64,000 nt of DNA from Photobacterium frigidiphilum (GCF_003025615.1 NZ_PYMJ01000011.1:1-64000); one strand, 5' to 3'. Counted from the stretch's first letter, positions 1-10,027 are shown. Notes: a model not told the origin generated them from the letters alone. Made by a program: numbers and translations.

Positions 1-301
1 CCTAATGGCCGAGTTTCGTTACATTGTCAGATCCGCTACTTTATTCAGGATCCTAGGGTCATCTGGTGATACAGATGGTTCACTCTTGTCGTGGTGAACA
101 ACGCTTCATACGACTTCAGGTCGCACGGGCAAATATAAGTTACGACATCACCATGGGGAAGAAGTAAATTATATAATTTGGTCATAGCTACCAAAAATTC
201 GATAAATCTTCAAACGGCTCATTATTACCTAAGATGCTTAAATAGTTTTCATCATTGCTCTGCATGTAATTAAGCTTAGCGAGTTAGCTGTATAGCTTAC
301 T
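1..301. other. Intergenic or decayed sequence at window edge
   Basis: No open frame of useful length is visible. The plus-strand frame from base 1 reads as short stretches broken by stops near 70, 139 and 274. The last stretch contains a weakly transposase-like pattern (LYNLV followed by HYYLRCL), too weak to name. It lies beyond the 3' end of the phospholipase D-type gene, so a terminator is expected here, but I see no clear GC-rich hairpin with a T tract. Confidence 0.4.
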
Positions 302-1834
302 TCACAAGTACTTCTCTATTGGCAATAACTGTAAGAAACGTGATTGAAATCGCTCCCATCGGCCAGTCTCTGGCTCGCTTTCCCAGCTTTTTTGACCGGA
401 ATACCAACGGACTTCGCCTTCTTGTAACTTCAGACGCCAGCTATTGTCTTCGTTCATCGCCTGCTCTATATCATCAGCAAGACTTTCAGCAACACTTTGA
501 TTTTCAATGACTAGAATAGACTCAGTATTGAGATAGGTTGAACGTAAGTTGAAATTAAAAGAGCCGATGCTAGCCACACGTCTATCAAAAACAGCAGACT
601 TAGCATGAAGACCATATGCGATTGTCGGTGCGCATTTGGATAAGTCTCGAGTAGATTCTTCACACAGATTCGCCTCTGGTTTCAACTCAAACAACTTTAT
701 GCCGTGCTCAAGCATGTCCTGACGTCGACCGGCGTAGCCAGAGTGGTTAGTCGTTAAGTCATTAGAAGCCATTGAATTGGTCAATGCTTTTATCTGAACT
801 CCGTTGTTGGTCAATTCCTGCAACTCTTCTAATTGACGATCATCAAATATGAGATATGCAGATTCCAATAATATTTCTTGGTCAGATTCACTAGCCAATT
901 CAGCCAATACTCTGGCAGTCGCCTTCGGTTCACTGGTGTTATCTTCATCGACAGGTACTGGTCGGTCAGAAACAAAGCGAGCTTGAACCCAAGTCATCTC
1001 ACCCATCAACTCTTTTAAGAATCGATTTGCTGTTTTATTTCCTTCTGGCAAGGCGGGATAATTCTTGTAACTAGGCGCGGCAATCGCATCTAACACTGGC
1101 TTATATGGTGCGACTTCACCTCCCAGTAAATCGACAGGGTAAGACCAACGGCTGTCCCAGTATTCTCCAAAGCTAGCTTGGATATCGGTAATCACCGATC
1201 CCATTACTAGTACATCACGGTCACGAAAATTGATTTCATCAGAAAGGTCAAAATATTCATCACCGATATTACGCCCACCAACAATGGAAAAAGCACCATC
1301 AACGGTAAATGATTTATTGTGCATGCGGCGGTTTAGACGAGAAAAGTCACCCAAGAAATTTAACCACTTTACGACCCCACGGCGAGTTGGGATCGGATTG
1401 AATATACGGATCTCGATTTGAGGATGAGAATCAAGGGCTACTAGCAGATATTCTCGTTCATTAAGGTTGATATCATCCAGCATTACACGGACTTTAACCC
1501 CACGATCAGCAGCCGCTATTAAACGGTTTGCTAGGTAGTGACCCGAAGCATCTGAATTCCATATGTAATATTGAATATCAATGCTGTGTTCGGCGGTTTC
1601 GATTAACGCCAACCGCTGAGCCAATGCGTCCCAGCCTGTATCTTGCAGCAGAACCGCACTCGTTTCTTGTGTTGGCTGTTGAAGTTGATAAATGTCACTC
1701 AATTCGGACAATGTACTCGTTAATGGCGTGACTACAGGCTCATTAGAATGATTAACCTCTTCGGGTAGTGATGCGCAGCCAGTGAGAATAGCGACTAAAA
1801 ACATCGTTATATTAATACGTTGGAACACTGACAT
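302..1834 (-). CDS. Phospholipase D-family lipoprotein, cardiolipin synthase (ClsC-like)
   Basis: A 510-residue protein with two HKD motifs: H172-x-K174-x4-D179 and H410-x-K412-x4-D417, each followed by the Gly/Asn-rich turn (GGRN, GSFNFN) of phospholipase D enzymes. This pair and the length match bacterial cardiolipin synthases of the ClsC class, which join phospholipids by phosphatidyl transfer. The N-terminus is a lipoprotein signal peptide ending in the lipobox LTGC, so the mature protein is probably anchored at the membrane facing the periplasm. The ATG is preceded by AAGGAAG at good spacing. The gene stands alone; the next gene is on the same strand but ends at a strong terminator. Another PLD-type phosphodiesterase cannot be excluded, because the substrate is not visible in the sequence. 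Confidence 0.85.
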   Translation of the reverse strand: MSVFQRINITMFLVAILTGCASLPEEVNHSNEPVVTPLTSTLSELSDIYQLQQPTQETSAVLLQDTGWDALAQRLALIETAEHSIDIQYYIWNSDASGHYLANRLIAAADRGVKVRVMLDDINLNEREYLLVALDSHPQIEIRIFNPIPTRRGVVKWLNFLGDFSRLNRRMHNKSFTVDGAFSIVGGRNIGDEYFDLSDEINFRDRDVLVMGSVITDIQASFGEYWDSRWSYPVDLLGGEVAPYKPVLDAIAAPSYKNYPALPEGNKTANRFLKELMGEMTWVQARFVSDRPVPVDEDNTSEPKATARVLAELASESDQEILLESAYLIFDDRQLEELQELTNNGVQIKALTNSMASNDLTTNHSGYAGRRQDMLEHGIKLFELKPEANLCEESTRDLSKCAPTIAYGLHAKSAVFDRRVASIGSFNFNLRSTYLNTESILVIENQSVAESLADDIEQAMNEDNSWRLKLQEGEVRWYSGQKSWESEPETGRWERFQSRFLQLLPIEKYL

Positions 1835-2088
1835 TTATTAAACTTCCTTTTTAACTTTGAATAACCAATTCTGGTTCTATCTGCTAATTATTTCGGGGGA
1901 TGCCTAAAATTGATAGATACTTATCTATAAGGAATAGTATACCAAACTGGCTTCCTTCCCCCGCTTACATTGAAACATAATGGGGCAAAAACTTGCTGGA
2001 AATGAAAGTCCACTCATGGCCGTACGCTGTTCGATTTGGTCGAGTCATTCAAAATTTTAAAATCGACTATAACTTTTTCGACGTTAAT

Positions 2089-2124
2089 AAAAAAGCCGAG
2101 TACATTGAATGTACTCGGCTTTTT
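2089..2124 (-). terminator. Strong, potentially bidirectional rho-independent terminator
   Basis: A run of A, a perfect stem (GCCGAGTACATT paired with AATGTACTCGGC around a minimal loop) and a run of T. It lies about 45 bases beyond the stop of the six-haem cytochrome gene, so it closes the iron operon. The symmetric A and T runs would also allow termination in the plus direction. Confidence 0.9.
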
Positions 2125-2168
2125 CACGTTGAAACATTTGCTCAACCGCTCATATCAACCCTAGTGGA

Positions 2169-5090
2169 TCAGTTTTGATTATACGTTTGCACAACTTTTT
2201 CCAACTCGATCACTTCTGGATCAGGAATATTTTCATCTGGATATGCGTTACGCACCTTCTCTGTAAGCCCCTTTGCAAAGACTTGATAAAGAACACGCGT
2301 TGACACTGTAATGGGATATTGCAGATCTTGAGGTAATTCAAAGCGTTCGCTACGCGTTTCACCCGATTTAATTCTCGTATCTTTACCAATTTTCACATAG
2401 CGCCAAAAACGTAAACCGACAGGCTTGCCGTCTTTATCGACACCGACTTTAATGAATTTACGCGCATCTTTCGGTATATAGCCATCTTTCATCACACCAC
2501 TGGTATATACAATTTTGCCATTTACATCAGTCGCGATAACTTCCAGCCAAACCTGTCGCCTTGCCCCACCCGGCATGTCATGCCCAGAATTAACATTTGT
2601 TACGTTAGCGACAAATTGATTGCCATCTTTGTCTACTGAAAGGGTCAATGCCGTTTTAAGTATGTCGATACTCATTTTCTTGTGTTCTGGATTGCGCATC
2701 CCAGTGAAGTAATAGTTCCCTCCTACTAGGTGATGTGAACGTAAGTTCGATTTGACGGGTCCATCATTTGTCGATTGACCACCAACACGATTATCAAAAT
2801 CAGTCACATCTTGAGTCATATGACAATCGACACAGGTCTTATTTTTCTTCGGGTCATCGGGTGCATTAAAAGGTGAAGCTAGCCACTCACCGAAGTTATC
2901 GTTAACATTTGCCCCCTGACCTGTTGTAAATTCATTATGGCATGTCGCGCAATATAACGAACTCTGGTACAACTCTGGATTTGAATACGATGCTTTATGC
3001 TTAGCAGGGAGTGCGTTAATCTGTTTTTCAGACAACCATTTCAGCATGCTATTTTTTGCATCTTCAAAGACATAACTCTCGCGGTCTTTAATATTAACGG
3101 TCATATCTGTGTTACCGCCTGCATTTTCAGCTTTGGTTACCCGATGACAGAAAACACACCCTGTTCCACGTTCACTCACAGATTTTCCATGTGCAAATGC
3201 TTCTTTTAAATCTTGCCCACCTTTACTGTACATATCGCCAAAACCTGACAACGCTTTCGTATCGTTATTGATCACCATTTGTGGCGCATGGCAACCTCGG
3301 CAAAGTACCCGAAACTCTTCCCCTTCACTTTGTGCAGCAACATCTTCTTGGAATCGATAGTACGGATGATCCATGTTCATACCATGGTTTGAATCTGCCC
3401 ACTGATCATAAATGGTAGTATGGCAATCAGCACACTCTGCCGAATTAACCCATTCGTCAGGGTGTGTATAACGCTTTTTATCATCAAGTCGAAGCCATGT
3501 TGAAAGATAAGGTAAATTTTCAGGGGCTCGAACATATTCATTTAATGCAGACATCATTTTTGCCGCTTCAAGTGGCGGGCTTTCTACACTGATAAGAGGT
3601 AGAGCATCCTCTCTTGGATCACCGCCCATTCCGCCTTGTGTCTTCTGAATTATGTCGATATACGCGCCAATTACATCGCCAGCAATCATCTTTCTGACAT
3701 CGACGTGACCCGTCAACGCATTGCTAAATCGATCTTTTTTACCATCTTCCATTAACTGGCGGTTGGTAAAATTAAAACCATCCAAGTGACAGGAATTACA
3801 GCTCATCCAAAAGTCTCCCGCCATTGGGAAGTTCGGAGAATCTGCCATATTGGCACTGTTAAATAAAGTTTTACCTTCACGAAGCTGCTTTGGTAGTGGA
3901 TCTGCTTTCACCAATTCAGCAAAATTGGCTTGCGTTAATTTAACCTTGGCAAATGGACCCACAGCCCCAGTATCAAACTTAGCAATGTCTAATGACATCG
4001 CATTTTGTACATAAAGCTCTCGTCCATTAATCAATAGACCTCTTGGGTTATTGCCGGGAACATTACGGTATATTTGAGTCGCTTTAACCCCACCTTGAAA
4101 CTTCTTACGACGGTGGCGTTTTTTGTTCTTCTTACCTTGGCGCGATAAATCAAACACCATCAGGTCTTCTGAGCCAGCAAGGGTGAAAATGACCTTTTTA
4201 CCATCATCGGTAAAGGCACCATCATGCGGGTTAGAGACAATTCGTACCCGATTGCCACTTTCTATTATATTAATTTGCTTAAATAACTGCTTACGCTCAT
4301 CAATGATTTCATGTTCATCGCCAACCGTCAGGTCTAAAAGAGAAATAGTTGGGAAGACTGTCGACTGAAACTGAAAATCATGCCCGAACGACCACAAGAC
4401 ATGGGGTAGCCAAGCCTGAGTGCCGTCAGGAGAAATTACAATGTTATCGAGTAAACGAGGTTTGCCCTGAGGGTTTGTTTTAACCGAATCAGCTTCACTA
4501 TCCACCAATTGAATCGTTTTACTCAGTTTAGGCTGTTTCTTGGTTACATCATAAATAGAAACCTGACCAGAAAGTGAATGTGTTACCAAAAGGCGCCCAT
4601 CATCTGTCAAAGCAAGGCCACGAGGTGTTGATGCCGTCTCGAGCGTTTGCGTGATCTCTCCCTGTCGATTAATGACTAGCAGCTTATCGTGTTCAAAACT
4701 GGTTACATAAAATTGCTGGTTCAATGCATCAAATACCACCCCAAAAGGACGGGAAGGTACAGCTGTTACTTGTTTAGTTTGTAATGTTTTAGCATCAAGA
4801 AGAACAACCTGATCATTTAAATAATCAGTCGCTAATAACAGTTTGCCATCATTAGTTAAAGCAATGCGCCGAATGTCTCGGCCTATGGTTGATTCTTTTA
4901 CCAGCGCACCCGTTTTTCGGTCAAGAATGCTGACACTGCCGGCATCAAAATTAGCACTGATAATTTGTGTTTTTTTCTGACTAAACAACATTGAACTGCT
5001 TTTCTCAGAGCCAAATACCGATTGACTCAACAGTACTAACATCAACAGAAAAAGTTGCTTTGCAGGCTTATATTTACTACTTAACATCAT
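2169..5090 (-). CDS. YncE-like beta-propeller fused to a six-haem cytochrome c, exported
   Basis: About 973 residues. After a signal peptide (hydrophobic LFLLMLVLLSQSVFG) comes a roughly 350-residue YncE-like propeller with repeated DG-x-L-(L/V) blades. The C-terminal half has six CxxCH haem sites, with haem-binding His at about 435, 557, 601, 649, 718 and 757, and resembles cytochrome c554-type multihaem proteins. The end is a beta-rich region containing GHDMPGG. It should sit in the periplasm and move electrons; the propeller may bind a partner. It is the last gene of the FTR1 operon, 40 bases after the GT-C gene. A GTG at 5102 is also in frame; I prefer the ATG at 5090, or the next one at 5087, because AGG lies just before them. 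I know no characterised protein with this exact fusion. Confidence 0.8.
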   Translation of the reverse strand: MMLSSKYKPAKQLFLLMLVLLSQSVFGSEKSSSMLFSQKKTQIISANFDAGSVSILDRKTGALVKESTIGRDIRRIALTNDGKLLLATDYLNDQVVLLDAKTLQTKQVTAVPSRPFGVVFDALNQQFYVTSFEHDKLLVINRQGEITQTLETASTPRGLALTDDGRLLVTHSLSGQVSIYDVTKKQPKLSKTIQLVDSEADSVKTNPQGKPRLLDNIVISPDGTQAWLPHVLWSFGHDFQFQSTVFPTISLLDLTVGDEHEIIDERKQLFKQINIIESGNRVRIVSNPHDGAFTDDGKKVIFTLAGSEDLMVFDLSRQGKKNKKRHRRKKFQGGVKATQIYRNVPGNNPRGLLINGRELYVQNAMSLDIAKFDTGAVGPFAKVKLTQANFAELVKADPLPKQLREGKTLFNSANMADSPNFPMAGDFWMSCNSCHLDGFNFTNRQLMEDGKKDRFSNALTGHVDVRKMIAGDVIGAYIDIIQKTQGGMGGDPREDALPLISVESPPLEAAKMMSALNEYVRAPENLPYLSTWLRLDDKKRYTHPDEWVNSAECADCHTTIYDQWADSNHGMNMDHPYYRFQEDVAAQSEGEEFRVLCRGCHAPQMVINNDTKALSGFGDMYSKGGQDLKEAFAHGKSVSERGTGCVFCHRVTKAENAGGNTDMTVNIKDRESYVFEDAKNSMLKWLSEKQINALPAKHKASYSNPELYQSSLYCATCHNEFTTGQGANVNDNFGEWLASPFNAPDDPKKNKTCVDCHMTQDVTDFDNRVGGQSTNDGPVKSNLRSHHLVGGNYYFTGMRNPEHKKMSIDILKTALTLSVDKDGNQFVANVTNVNSGHDMPGGARRQVWLEVIATDVNGKIVYTSGVMKDGYIPKDARKFIKVGVDKDGKPVGLRFWRYVKIGKDTRIKSGETRSERFELPQDLQYPITVSTRVLYQVFAKGLTEKVRNAYPDENIPDPEVIELEKVVQTYNQN

Positions 5091-5130
5091 TCGCCTATCC
5101 ACTCACATTTCTTCAAGCCAGTAAGCTGAG

Positions 5131-6576
5131 TCACTGACTAATTTGATATAAAAAAAGACGTCTTTCACCAATAAATCTTGGGAGGAACTGCGTAACCAAC
5201 GTCTGCTGATCTAAGCGCGTTCCTGATAATCGCCAAGCACTTTTAGGTGCCTGTTTCGCCGCTGCACGTAATGCCCATTTACTGCTGGGGTAATACATGT
5301 CGTAGATTGAATAGCTTGCCAACTGATCGCGCAGTAGGTTTACACTGTAGTTGGTACCCACAATATTCACTTGTGGGTGCGCTTTGATCCAAACTATCGC
5401 TTGTTGAATCGGTGCTTGCCGCTGTACCGATGAATACGTTTGATAACCTAGCGTAAAACAATACAAAACGGCACCAACAGCACAGATGTACGCTGGGTTT
5501 ATCAACCATTCATTGGCAGTATCACCGTGCGCTAATAAGGCTAATTGAACCGAAAAGACAACTAAAAATAAAAATAGAACAGGTGCCCAGTGTCTTAAAT
5601 TATCAGGGTTTTGCCCCACAGTTACCCAAAGCCAATACATTCCAGCAATAGCTGCAATCAACGCTAGTTTTTGCTTTATTCCGTGTGATGCTGAATGGTT
5701 AACACGCAAACCAAACTTTGATGACAATCCGCTATACATTGCACAAAACAATGATAAAGCAGCACACCCAATACCAGCCCAACCAAAACCCTTGTTTAAA
5801 GAGACATACCATTGATGAAGGCTATTCGTGTTACCTTCTGCTGTATTACCCCAAATCGAAAAATGCCCTAACGTAAAACGCCGACCCTCTTCGAAATAAG
5901 CAGCGCCATCGTGCGCCCAAATAAAAAGTAAACAACTTACGCCAATCACAGCAATAACAACGCTGGCTTGTAAATATGCACGTATTGTAGAACCCGTACG
6001 ATCACCCAAATAGGGTACGAGTAACATCGCGAAGGCTAACGGCATATAAGAAGGACGCGTCGCCAGCATCAAACCTAACCACAAGCCAACCCACCCATTT
6101 TTCTGCTGCATTGCTGCAATCAAAGCCATTAGAAACAACATGATTGCTGCTGAATCCGACAGCCCACTGAGCGCAATTGACGCGAGTAAAGGTTGCCCCA
6201 ACGCCAACAAACAACCAAACGTTGCTGCCGTCCATGAACCGGAAAGCAATAAAACTAAACGAGCAACCAGTACGGGAATCATCATCGCTGACAATAATGA
6301 AACCCAGATAGGAGCAATGGTTGTATCAACCCAAACAGCGGCGAGTCGTGCAAAACCAATAAACGCTGGATACCCAGGGAAATGAGGTCGAAATTCTAGT
6401 ACTGAAAAACGTACAACACCCCGAGAAAAATTCAGCGCATCATCACTGGTTAACGCCATCGGGAAACTGCGTATCCACCCCCACCACAGCACATATACCG
6501 ACGTGATGACGAGCAAACAACAAAGCTTATATCTTGTTGTATTAAAACGGCTGTTTACCAATAGGGAGTGGTACAT
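5131..6576 (-). CDS. Polytopic membrane protein, GT-C glycosyltransferase-like
   Basis: About 481 residues with ten or more hydrophobic segments. After the first segment there is an extracytoplasmic loop with an acidic pair (TSDDALNF) followed by FRPHFPGYPAF. This layout, an acidic pair after TM1 then a Pro/Gly-rich loop, is that of GT-C enzymes (ArnT/PMT/family-39-like), which use polyprenyl-phosphate sugars. A short hydrophilic C-terminal domain follows the last helix. ATG at 6576 lies 3 bases after the stop of the upstream gene, implying translational coupling. A role in glycosylating a neighbouring exported protein, or in lipid-linked sugar transfer, is inference from context only. Another polytopic transferase or transporter remains possible. 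Confidence 0.6.
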   Translation of the reverse strand: MYHSLLVNSRFNTTRYKLCCLLVITSVYVLWWGWIRSFPMALTSDDALNFSRGVVRFSVLEFRPHFPGYPAFIGFARLAAVWVDTTIAPIWVSLLSAMMIPVLVARLVLLLSGSWTAATFGCLLALGQPLLASIALSGLSDSAAIMLFLMALIAAMQQKNGWVGLWLGLMLATRPSYMPLAFAMLLVPYLGDRTGSTIRAYLQASVVIAVIGVSCLLFIWAHDGAAYFEEGRRFTLGHFSIWGNTAEGNTNSLHQWYVSLNKGFGWAGIGCAALSLFCAMYSGLSSKFGLRVNHSASHGIKQKLALIAAIAGMYWLWVTVGQNPDNLRHWAPVLFLFLVVFSVQLALLAHGDTANEWLINPAYICAVGAVLYCFTLGYQTYSSVQRQAPIQQAIVWIKAHPQVNIVGTNYSVNLLRDQLASYSIYDMYYPSSKWALRAAAKQAPKSAWRLSGTRLDQQTLVTQFLPRFIGERRLFLYQISQ

Positions 6577-6579
6577 CAA

Positions 6580-7170
6580 TCACTCATTCAATGGGTTAAT
6601 TGCATTTATCAACAAATCACGTTGCTGTTTAAATACCGCCGGATCAGCGGGTGCTTGACCAACCCCGAACACTCCAGGGTTACCAATCGCGCTCAATACC
6701 CCTTGTATTGCCGACATAGCTTGCTGTCGTTGGGTGTCATCAAGCTTGGGTAACAGCAAATCAAGAAACAACTTACTTTTCACCACTAGAACTTTCGCTA
6801 CCTGATAATCAGCCAAGTTATTTTCTGCTCCATCTAATCGACGAACAATCTCTTCAAATACGGCACGATCCATCACCGACTCCACCTTAGCTGCATTTTT
6901 ATCAGCCAAAGCTTGTGTCATCGGGGTCATTAAATCTACTTTGTGTTCATTCAGTAAATAAGTAAATTCGTCGTTCAAACCATCAACAGTCGATTTAACC
7001 GTCGCGAAATCATTATTAGCCAGTGCCTGCATGATGGTTTCTCGCCCATCAATAACAGGTTCTTTCCCTGCAGCCGCGTAGGAATACGCCTGACTTACGG
7101 TGCTGGTCATCAGCCCTAAACAAACAACGAAGCATAAGCGTAATACACGTGCAGATATGATTAGTTTCAT
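6580..7170 (-). CDS. Exported helical protein of unknown function
   Basis: 196 residues. A signal peptide (cleavage probably after VSQA) is followed by a mostly alpha-helical mature region rich in Ala, Asp and Leu, with no Cys and no metal-binding motif I recognise. The ATG has a strong AAGGAG ribosome site six bases upstream. It lies 28 bases after the FAD oxidoreductase gene and is nearly fused to the GT-C gene behind it, so it belongs to the FTR1 operon. A periplasmic accessory or substrate-binding role is the simplest guess, but nothing in the sequence proves it. Confidence 0.6.
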   Translation of the reverse strand: MKLIISARVLRLCFVVCLGLMTSTVSQAYSYAAAGKEPVIDGRETIMQALANNDFATVKSTVDGLNDEFTYLLNEHKVDLMTPMTQALADKNAAKVESVMDRAVFEEIVRRLDGAENNLADYQVAKVLVVKSKLFLDLLLPKLDDTQRQQAMSAIQGVLSAIGNPGVFGVGQAPADPAVFKQQRDLLINAINPLNE

Positions 7171-7198
7171 CTATTTCTCCTTGTACCAAGGCATGGCT

Positions 7199-8620
7199 TT
7201 AAGCCACGCTTTGCACTTCAATCACGGTCTTTTCATTACGAAAATCGAAAATTTCTCGTCGTCGGTCAACACCATCAATAATCGATTCTGCTGCCATCAT
7301 GCCCATTTCCATTGCTGTATCGGTGAAGATATAACGGAACGTGCCCTGACGACCAGTCATGATCAGATTGTCAAACTGCGACAAATGAGTAATAGCCTTT
7401 TCACGTTTAGCTTGATAAGTCATGTCCATCAATGGGTAGGCATGCTCGGTATAAGAGGTGAAATATTCCTTCGTTGCATGCTTAGGGTCGACACCCAACG
7501 TTTCAAGATCCTTCAATACTCGTTGCTGCAGCTGGTCACCCTGCATATTCCACACGTCATCACCTTTATCACATGGGATCTCGATCATGACGGAAGTGCG
7601 CCCTTCAGGAGACATGAAAGATGAACGACGTTTAGGTTCTTGTAGTCGCGTGCCCAAAATTTCCGGATCAGACAAATACTGCCATGTATTATCAGAGACA
7701 TTTTCAACCTCCATCGGCATATTAAGAAAACGTAACGACCTGAACGTGAGCTCACTGTCGAAGCCTGTTAACTTACACATAAGCGACAATGGCAATGTCG
7801 ATATAACCTGATCACACGCCAGCGTTTTCACCTCACCGTCATGTTGATATTCAATGGCTTCTATATGATTATCTGAATTCACCTTTACGCCACAAACATC
7901 ACTATTTAGAACAATCTCAACCCCTTTTTTTTCTAGCTCTTCCGCTAAGCGTGTATATAGTTGCCCAAAACCCAGCTTCGGGTAACGATACTGGCGAGCA
8001 TATGTGCGCACCGACGAACGACGCCCCGGTAATAAACGGCGAGCAACGTCTTTTAAATCCATTAGACTGATTCGTTGAGATGCCCAATCACCCGATAACG
8101 TCGCCGGATCGATCCCCCACAGTTTCGCGGTGTAGCCTTCAAAAAAGTTTTTATACAACGTGGTACCAAAGCGACTTTCTATCCATTGGGCAAAGCTAAC
8201 GCTTGATTGGTCTTGTGGCTTCGGTTTGAATAATTGTTTGCCCAGATCAATAGCACCGCCAACCAACAAAGGTAACGGTGCATTTTTAATTAAATCAACT
8301 AAGGCAAGTGGGTACTGGTAAATGCGTCCACGGTAACGAATGACACTTTTACGCTGGGCAAAAAGTAAATCGTCACCCATAAGCTCATCGACAAACGATA
8401 GCAATTTAGGATTCTTTGTTATGAAACGGTGTCCGCCGAAATCAAAACGATATTCACCGTGTTCACCCTTAAATGTCTGGGTTGCACACATTCCACCAAC
8501 ATGATCATCACGATCAAGAATGGTAACTTGATACCCAGCTTCCACTAATTCCCATGCAGCCATTAAACCAGCTGGCCCTGCACCGAGTACGGCAATATGC
8601 TTTTTTTCTAAATGACTCAT
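7199..8620 (-). CDS. FAD-dependent oxidoreductase, amine oxidase / UDP-galactopyranose mutase-like fold
   Basis: About 473 residues from the ATG at 8620. The N-terminus has a Rossmann FAD motif (VLGAGPAGLMAAWEL) followed by the acidic residue of ILDRD and VGGMC. A GGHRF segment and the C-terminal TGRQGTFRYIFTDTAMEMG, contacting FAD, are typical of the protoporphyrinogen oxidase / amine oxidase / UGM superfamily. No signal peptide or membrane segment is present, so it is cytoplasmic. Its ATG overlaps the FTR1 stop as ATGA, a mark of tight translational coupling to an iron permease, which is unusual for this family. It could oxidise or reduce a small molecule, or act on a sugar nucleotide for the GT-C protein. 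The substrate is unknown. Confidence 0.75.
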   Translation of the reverse strand: MSHLEKKHIAVLGAGPAGLMAAWELVEAGYQVTILDRDDHVGGMCATQTFKGEHGEYRFDFGGHRFITKNPKLLSFVDELMGDDLLFAQRKSVIRYRGRIYQYPLALVDLIKNAPLPLLVGGAIDLGKQLFKPKPQDQSSVSFAQWIESRFGTTLYKNFFEGYTAKLWGIDPATLSGDWASQRISLMDLKDVARRLLPGRRSSVRTYARQYRYPKLGFGQLYTRLAEELEKKGVEIVLNSDVCGVKVNSDNHIEAIEYQHDGEVKTLACDQVISTLPLSLMCKLTGFDSELTFRSLRFLNMPMEVENVSDNTWQYLSDPEILGTRLQEPKRRSSFMSPEGRTSVMIEIPCDKGDDVWNMQGDQLQQRVLKDLETLGVDPKHATKEYFTSYTEHAYPLMDMTYQAKREKAITHLSQFDNLIMTGRQGTFRYIFTDTAMEMGMMAAESIIDGVDRRREIFDFRNEKTVIEVQSVA

Positions 8621-9435
8621 GCTTGTTTGTAACCTCGGTGCCAGAAAAAGGTGAAAGTGGACATGTAACCGCCCCACACAGCTAGCTGTAGTAAACCAGG
8701 TGAAGAGTTATAACCGAATAATGCCCGTAAGAAAGTACCAAATACACCACGGTCATCTAAAATGTGCGAAATATCAAAAAGCTGGGCGTGAAGAATAGGA
8801 AGTATATGAGCGGCTTGCAGCATATTGATAGCCGATGACAACAGACCTGCAGCAATAATTATAATGAATAAGCTTGTCCAGCGGAAAAACGAACGTAACG
8901 GTACATTACGGGTACCTTTTAGCATTACCCATACCAATAACAATGCGCACACTAACCCAGCAATAGCCCCGATAAGTGCATCTTGAGTACTGAATTCTCC
9001 CATGCTTGAATACATTAATGCAGAGAAAAATAGAATGGTTTCAAAGCCTTCTCGCAATACTGCTAACGTTGATAATAAAATCAATCCCCATAAATTACCG
9101 GTACTGACCATATCTGTTAGTTCTTTTTGCATTTGAGCAACTTGGTTTTTTGCTTGGCGTTGCATCCAAATAGCCATATACGTCAATACGATGGTGGCAA
9201 AAATCAATATGCCAGCCATCAAATAGTTACGGTATAGCTCGTTACTAAACTGATCAACAACAACCTGGAACACAACAGCAACAGCTAAAGAAAGCAGTAG
9301 CCCAATAAATGCCCCTAAATAAATGTACTTGTTATAATGTCGTGCATTTAATTTGGCTAGGTACGACAAAGCGATACCTACTAATAAAAATGCCTCTAAC
9401 CCTTCACGAAGGGTAATTAAAAAACTGGGTAACAT
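8617..9435 (-). CDS. FTR1-family iron permease
   Basis: 272 residues with about seven transmembrane helices and two REGxE motifs, R10-E14 in TM1 and R128-E132 in TM4, the iron-translocation signature of FTR1/EfeU permeases. In this family iron is normally oxidised outside and carried through as ferric iron. Partners in known systems are multicopper oxidases (yeast) or EfeO/EfeB (bacteria); neither is encoded here. Instead the gene sits between a cytochrome b-like protein and an FAD oxidoreductase, in an operon with a six-haem cytochrome. A GAGGAATTC ribosome site precedes the ATG. Confidence 0.92.
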   Translation of the reverse strand: MLPSFLITLREGLEAFLLVGIALSYLAKLNARHYNKYIYLGAFIGLLLSLAVAVVFQVVVDQFSNELYRNYLMAGILIFATIVLTYMAIWMQRQAKNQVAQMQKELTDMVSTGNLWGLILLSTLAVLREGFETILFFSALMYSSMGEFSTQDALIGAIAGLVCALLLVWVMLKGTRNVPLRSFFRWTSLFIIIIAAGLLSSAINMLQAAHILPILHAQLFDISHILDDRGVFGTFLRALFGYNSSPGLLQLAVWGGYMSTFTFFWHRGYKQA

Positions 9436-9483
9436 GAATTCCTCACTATAAATACATGTGCTTTAATTCGGCCTTTTCGGCTC

Positions 9484-9969
9484 TCATCGTATTAAGTATT
9501 TTTTTACGTTCATGACACTCCAACGCATCGCATGTCGAAACACCAAAGGTACTAACAACCAAGACGAGTAAAAGTGTACATTTTGAATAATCACGCCCAA
9601 GGTATTCCCCGGGGTACCATAGAAAAACAAGTAAAAACCACTAAGGCTGCAAGCAATAAGCAACCACTCAATCGCAGTACCTGTTTGACGCAGGAATGGC
9701 TTTTTGCTGGATTGTATTAATCGACGGTGGGCAGCCCAAAAAGCCCCTACCACAATCGAAAATAGAGTAACGCCAACAAGCATGTGAAATAACAATGTCC
9801 AACGTTCGACTTGCCAACTGGTGGTAATGGTATCCCACAGCAGTAATCCACTAAAAAACATCAAATAAAGTAACGATTCAGCCCATTTATGGTGATAAGC
9901 CAAATGTTGCCACCACTGGCTAAGGCGGCTCATAGTAGGTTTATGATCTGACATTACAGATATCGACAT
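9484..9969 (-). CDS. Four-helix cytochrome b561-like membrane protein
   Basis: 161 residues with four predicted transmembrane helices and His residues placed in or near them (AYHHKW, LLFHML, QNVHFY, FRHAMRW). This is the pattern of small di-haem cytochrome b proteins of the b561 / Ni,Fe-hydrogenase b-subunit class. It would carry electrons across the inner membrane. It precedes FTR1 by 48 bases, which suggests it links membrane electron flow to iron oxidation or reduction during uptake. An internal ATG at 9954 is an alternative start; neither has a clear ribosome site. Haem binding is inferred from His placement, not proven. Confidence 0.65.
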   Translation of the reverse strand: MSISVMSDHKPTMSRLSQWWQHLAYHHKWAESLLYLMFFSGLLLWDTITTSWQVERWTLLFHMLVGVTLFSIVVGAFWAAHRRLIQSSKKPFLRQTGTAIEWLLIACSLSGFYLFFYGTPGNTLGVIIQNVHFYSSWLLVPLVFRHAMRWSVMNVKKYLIR

Positions 9970-10027
9970 AACAACAACCCATTCACTGCAATACAGAGCA
10001 TTGCGCGATAATGAACAAAAACGACAA

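Noticed and set aside
1-301. Possible IS66-like transposase remnant (LYNLV...HYYLRCL)
   Set aside because: Match is short and weak, with several stops; cannot be told from chance.
1993-2178. Plus-strand 61-codon frame over the terminator
   Set aside because: It runs through the terminator hairpin and has no ribosome site; a shadow frame.
7100-7624. Plus-strand 174-codon frame
   Set aside because: Lies antisense to the FAD oxidoreductase and its neighbour; composition follows the opposite strand.
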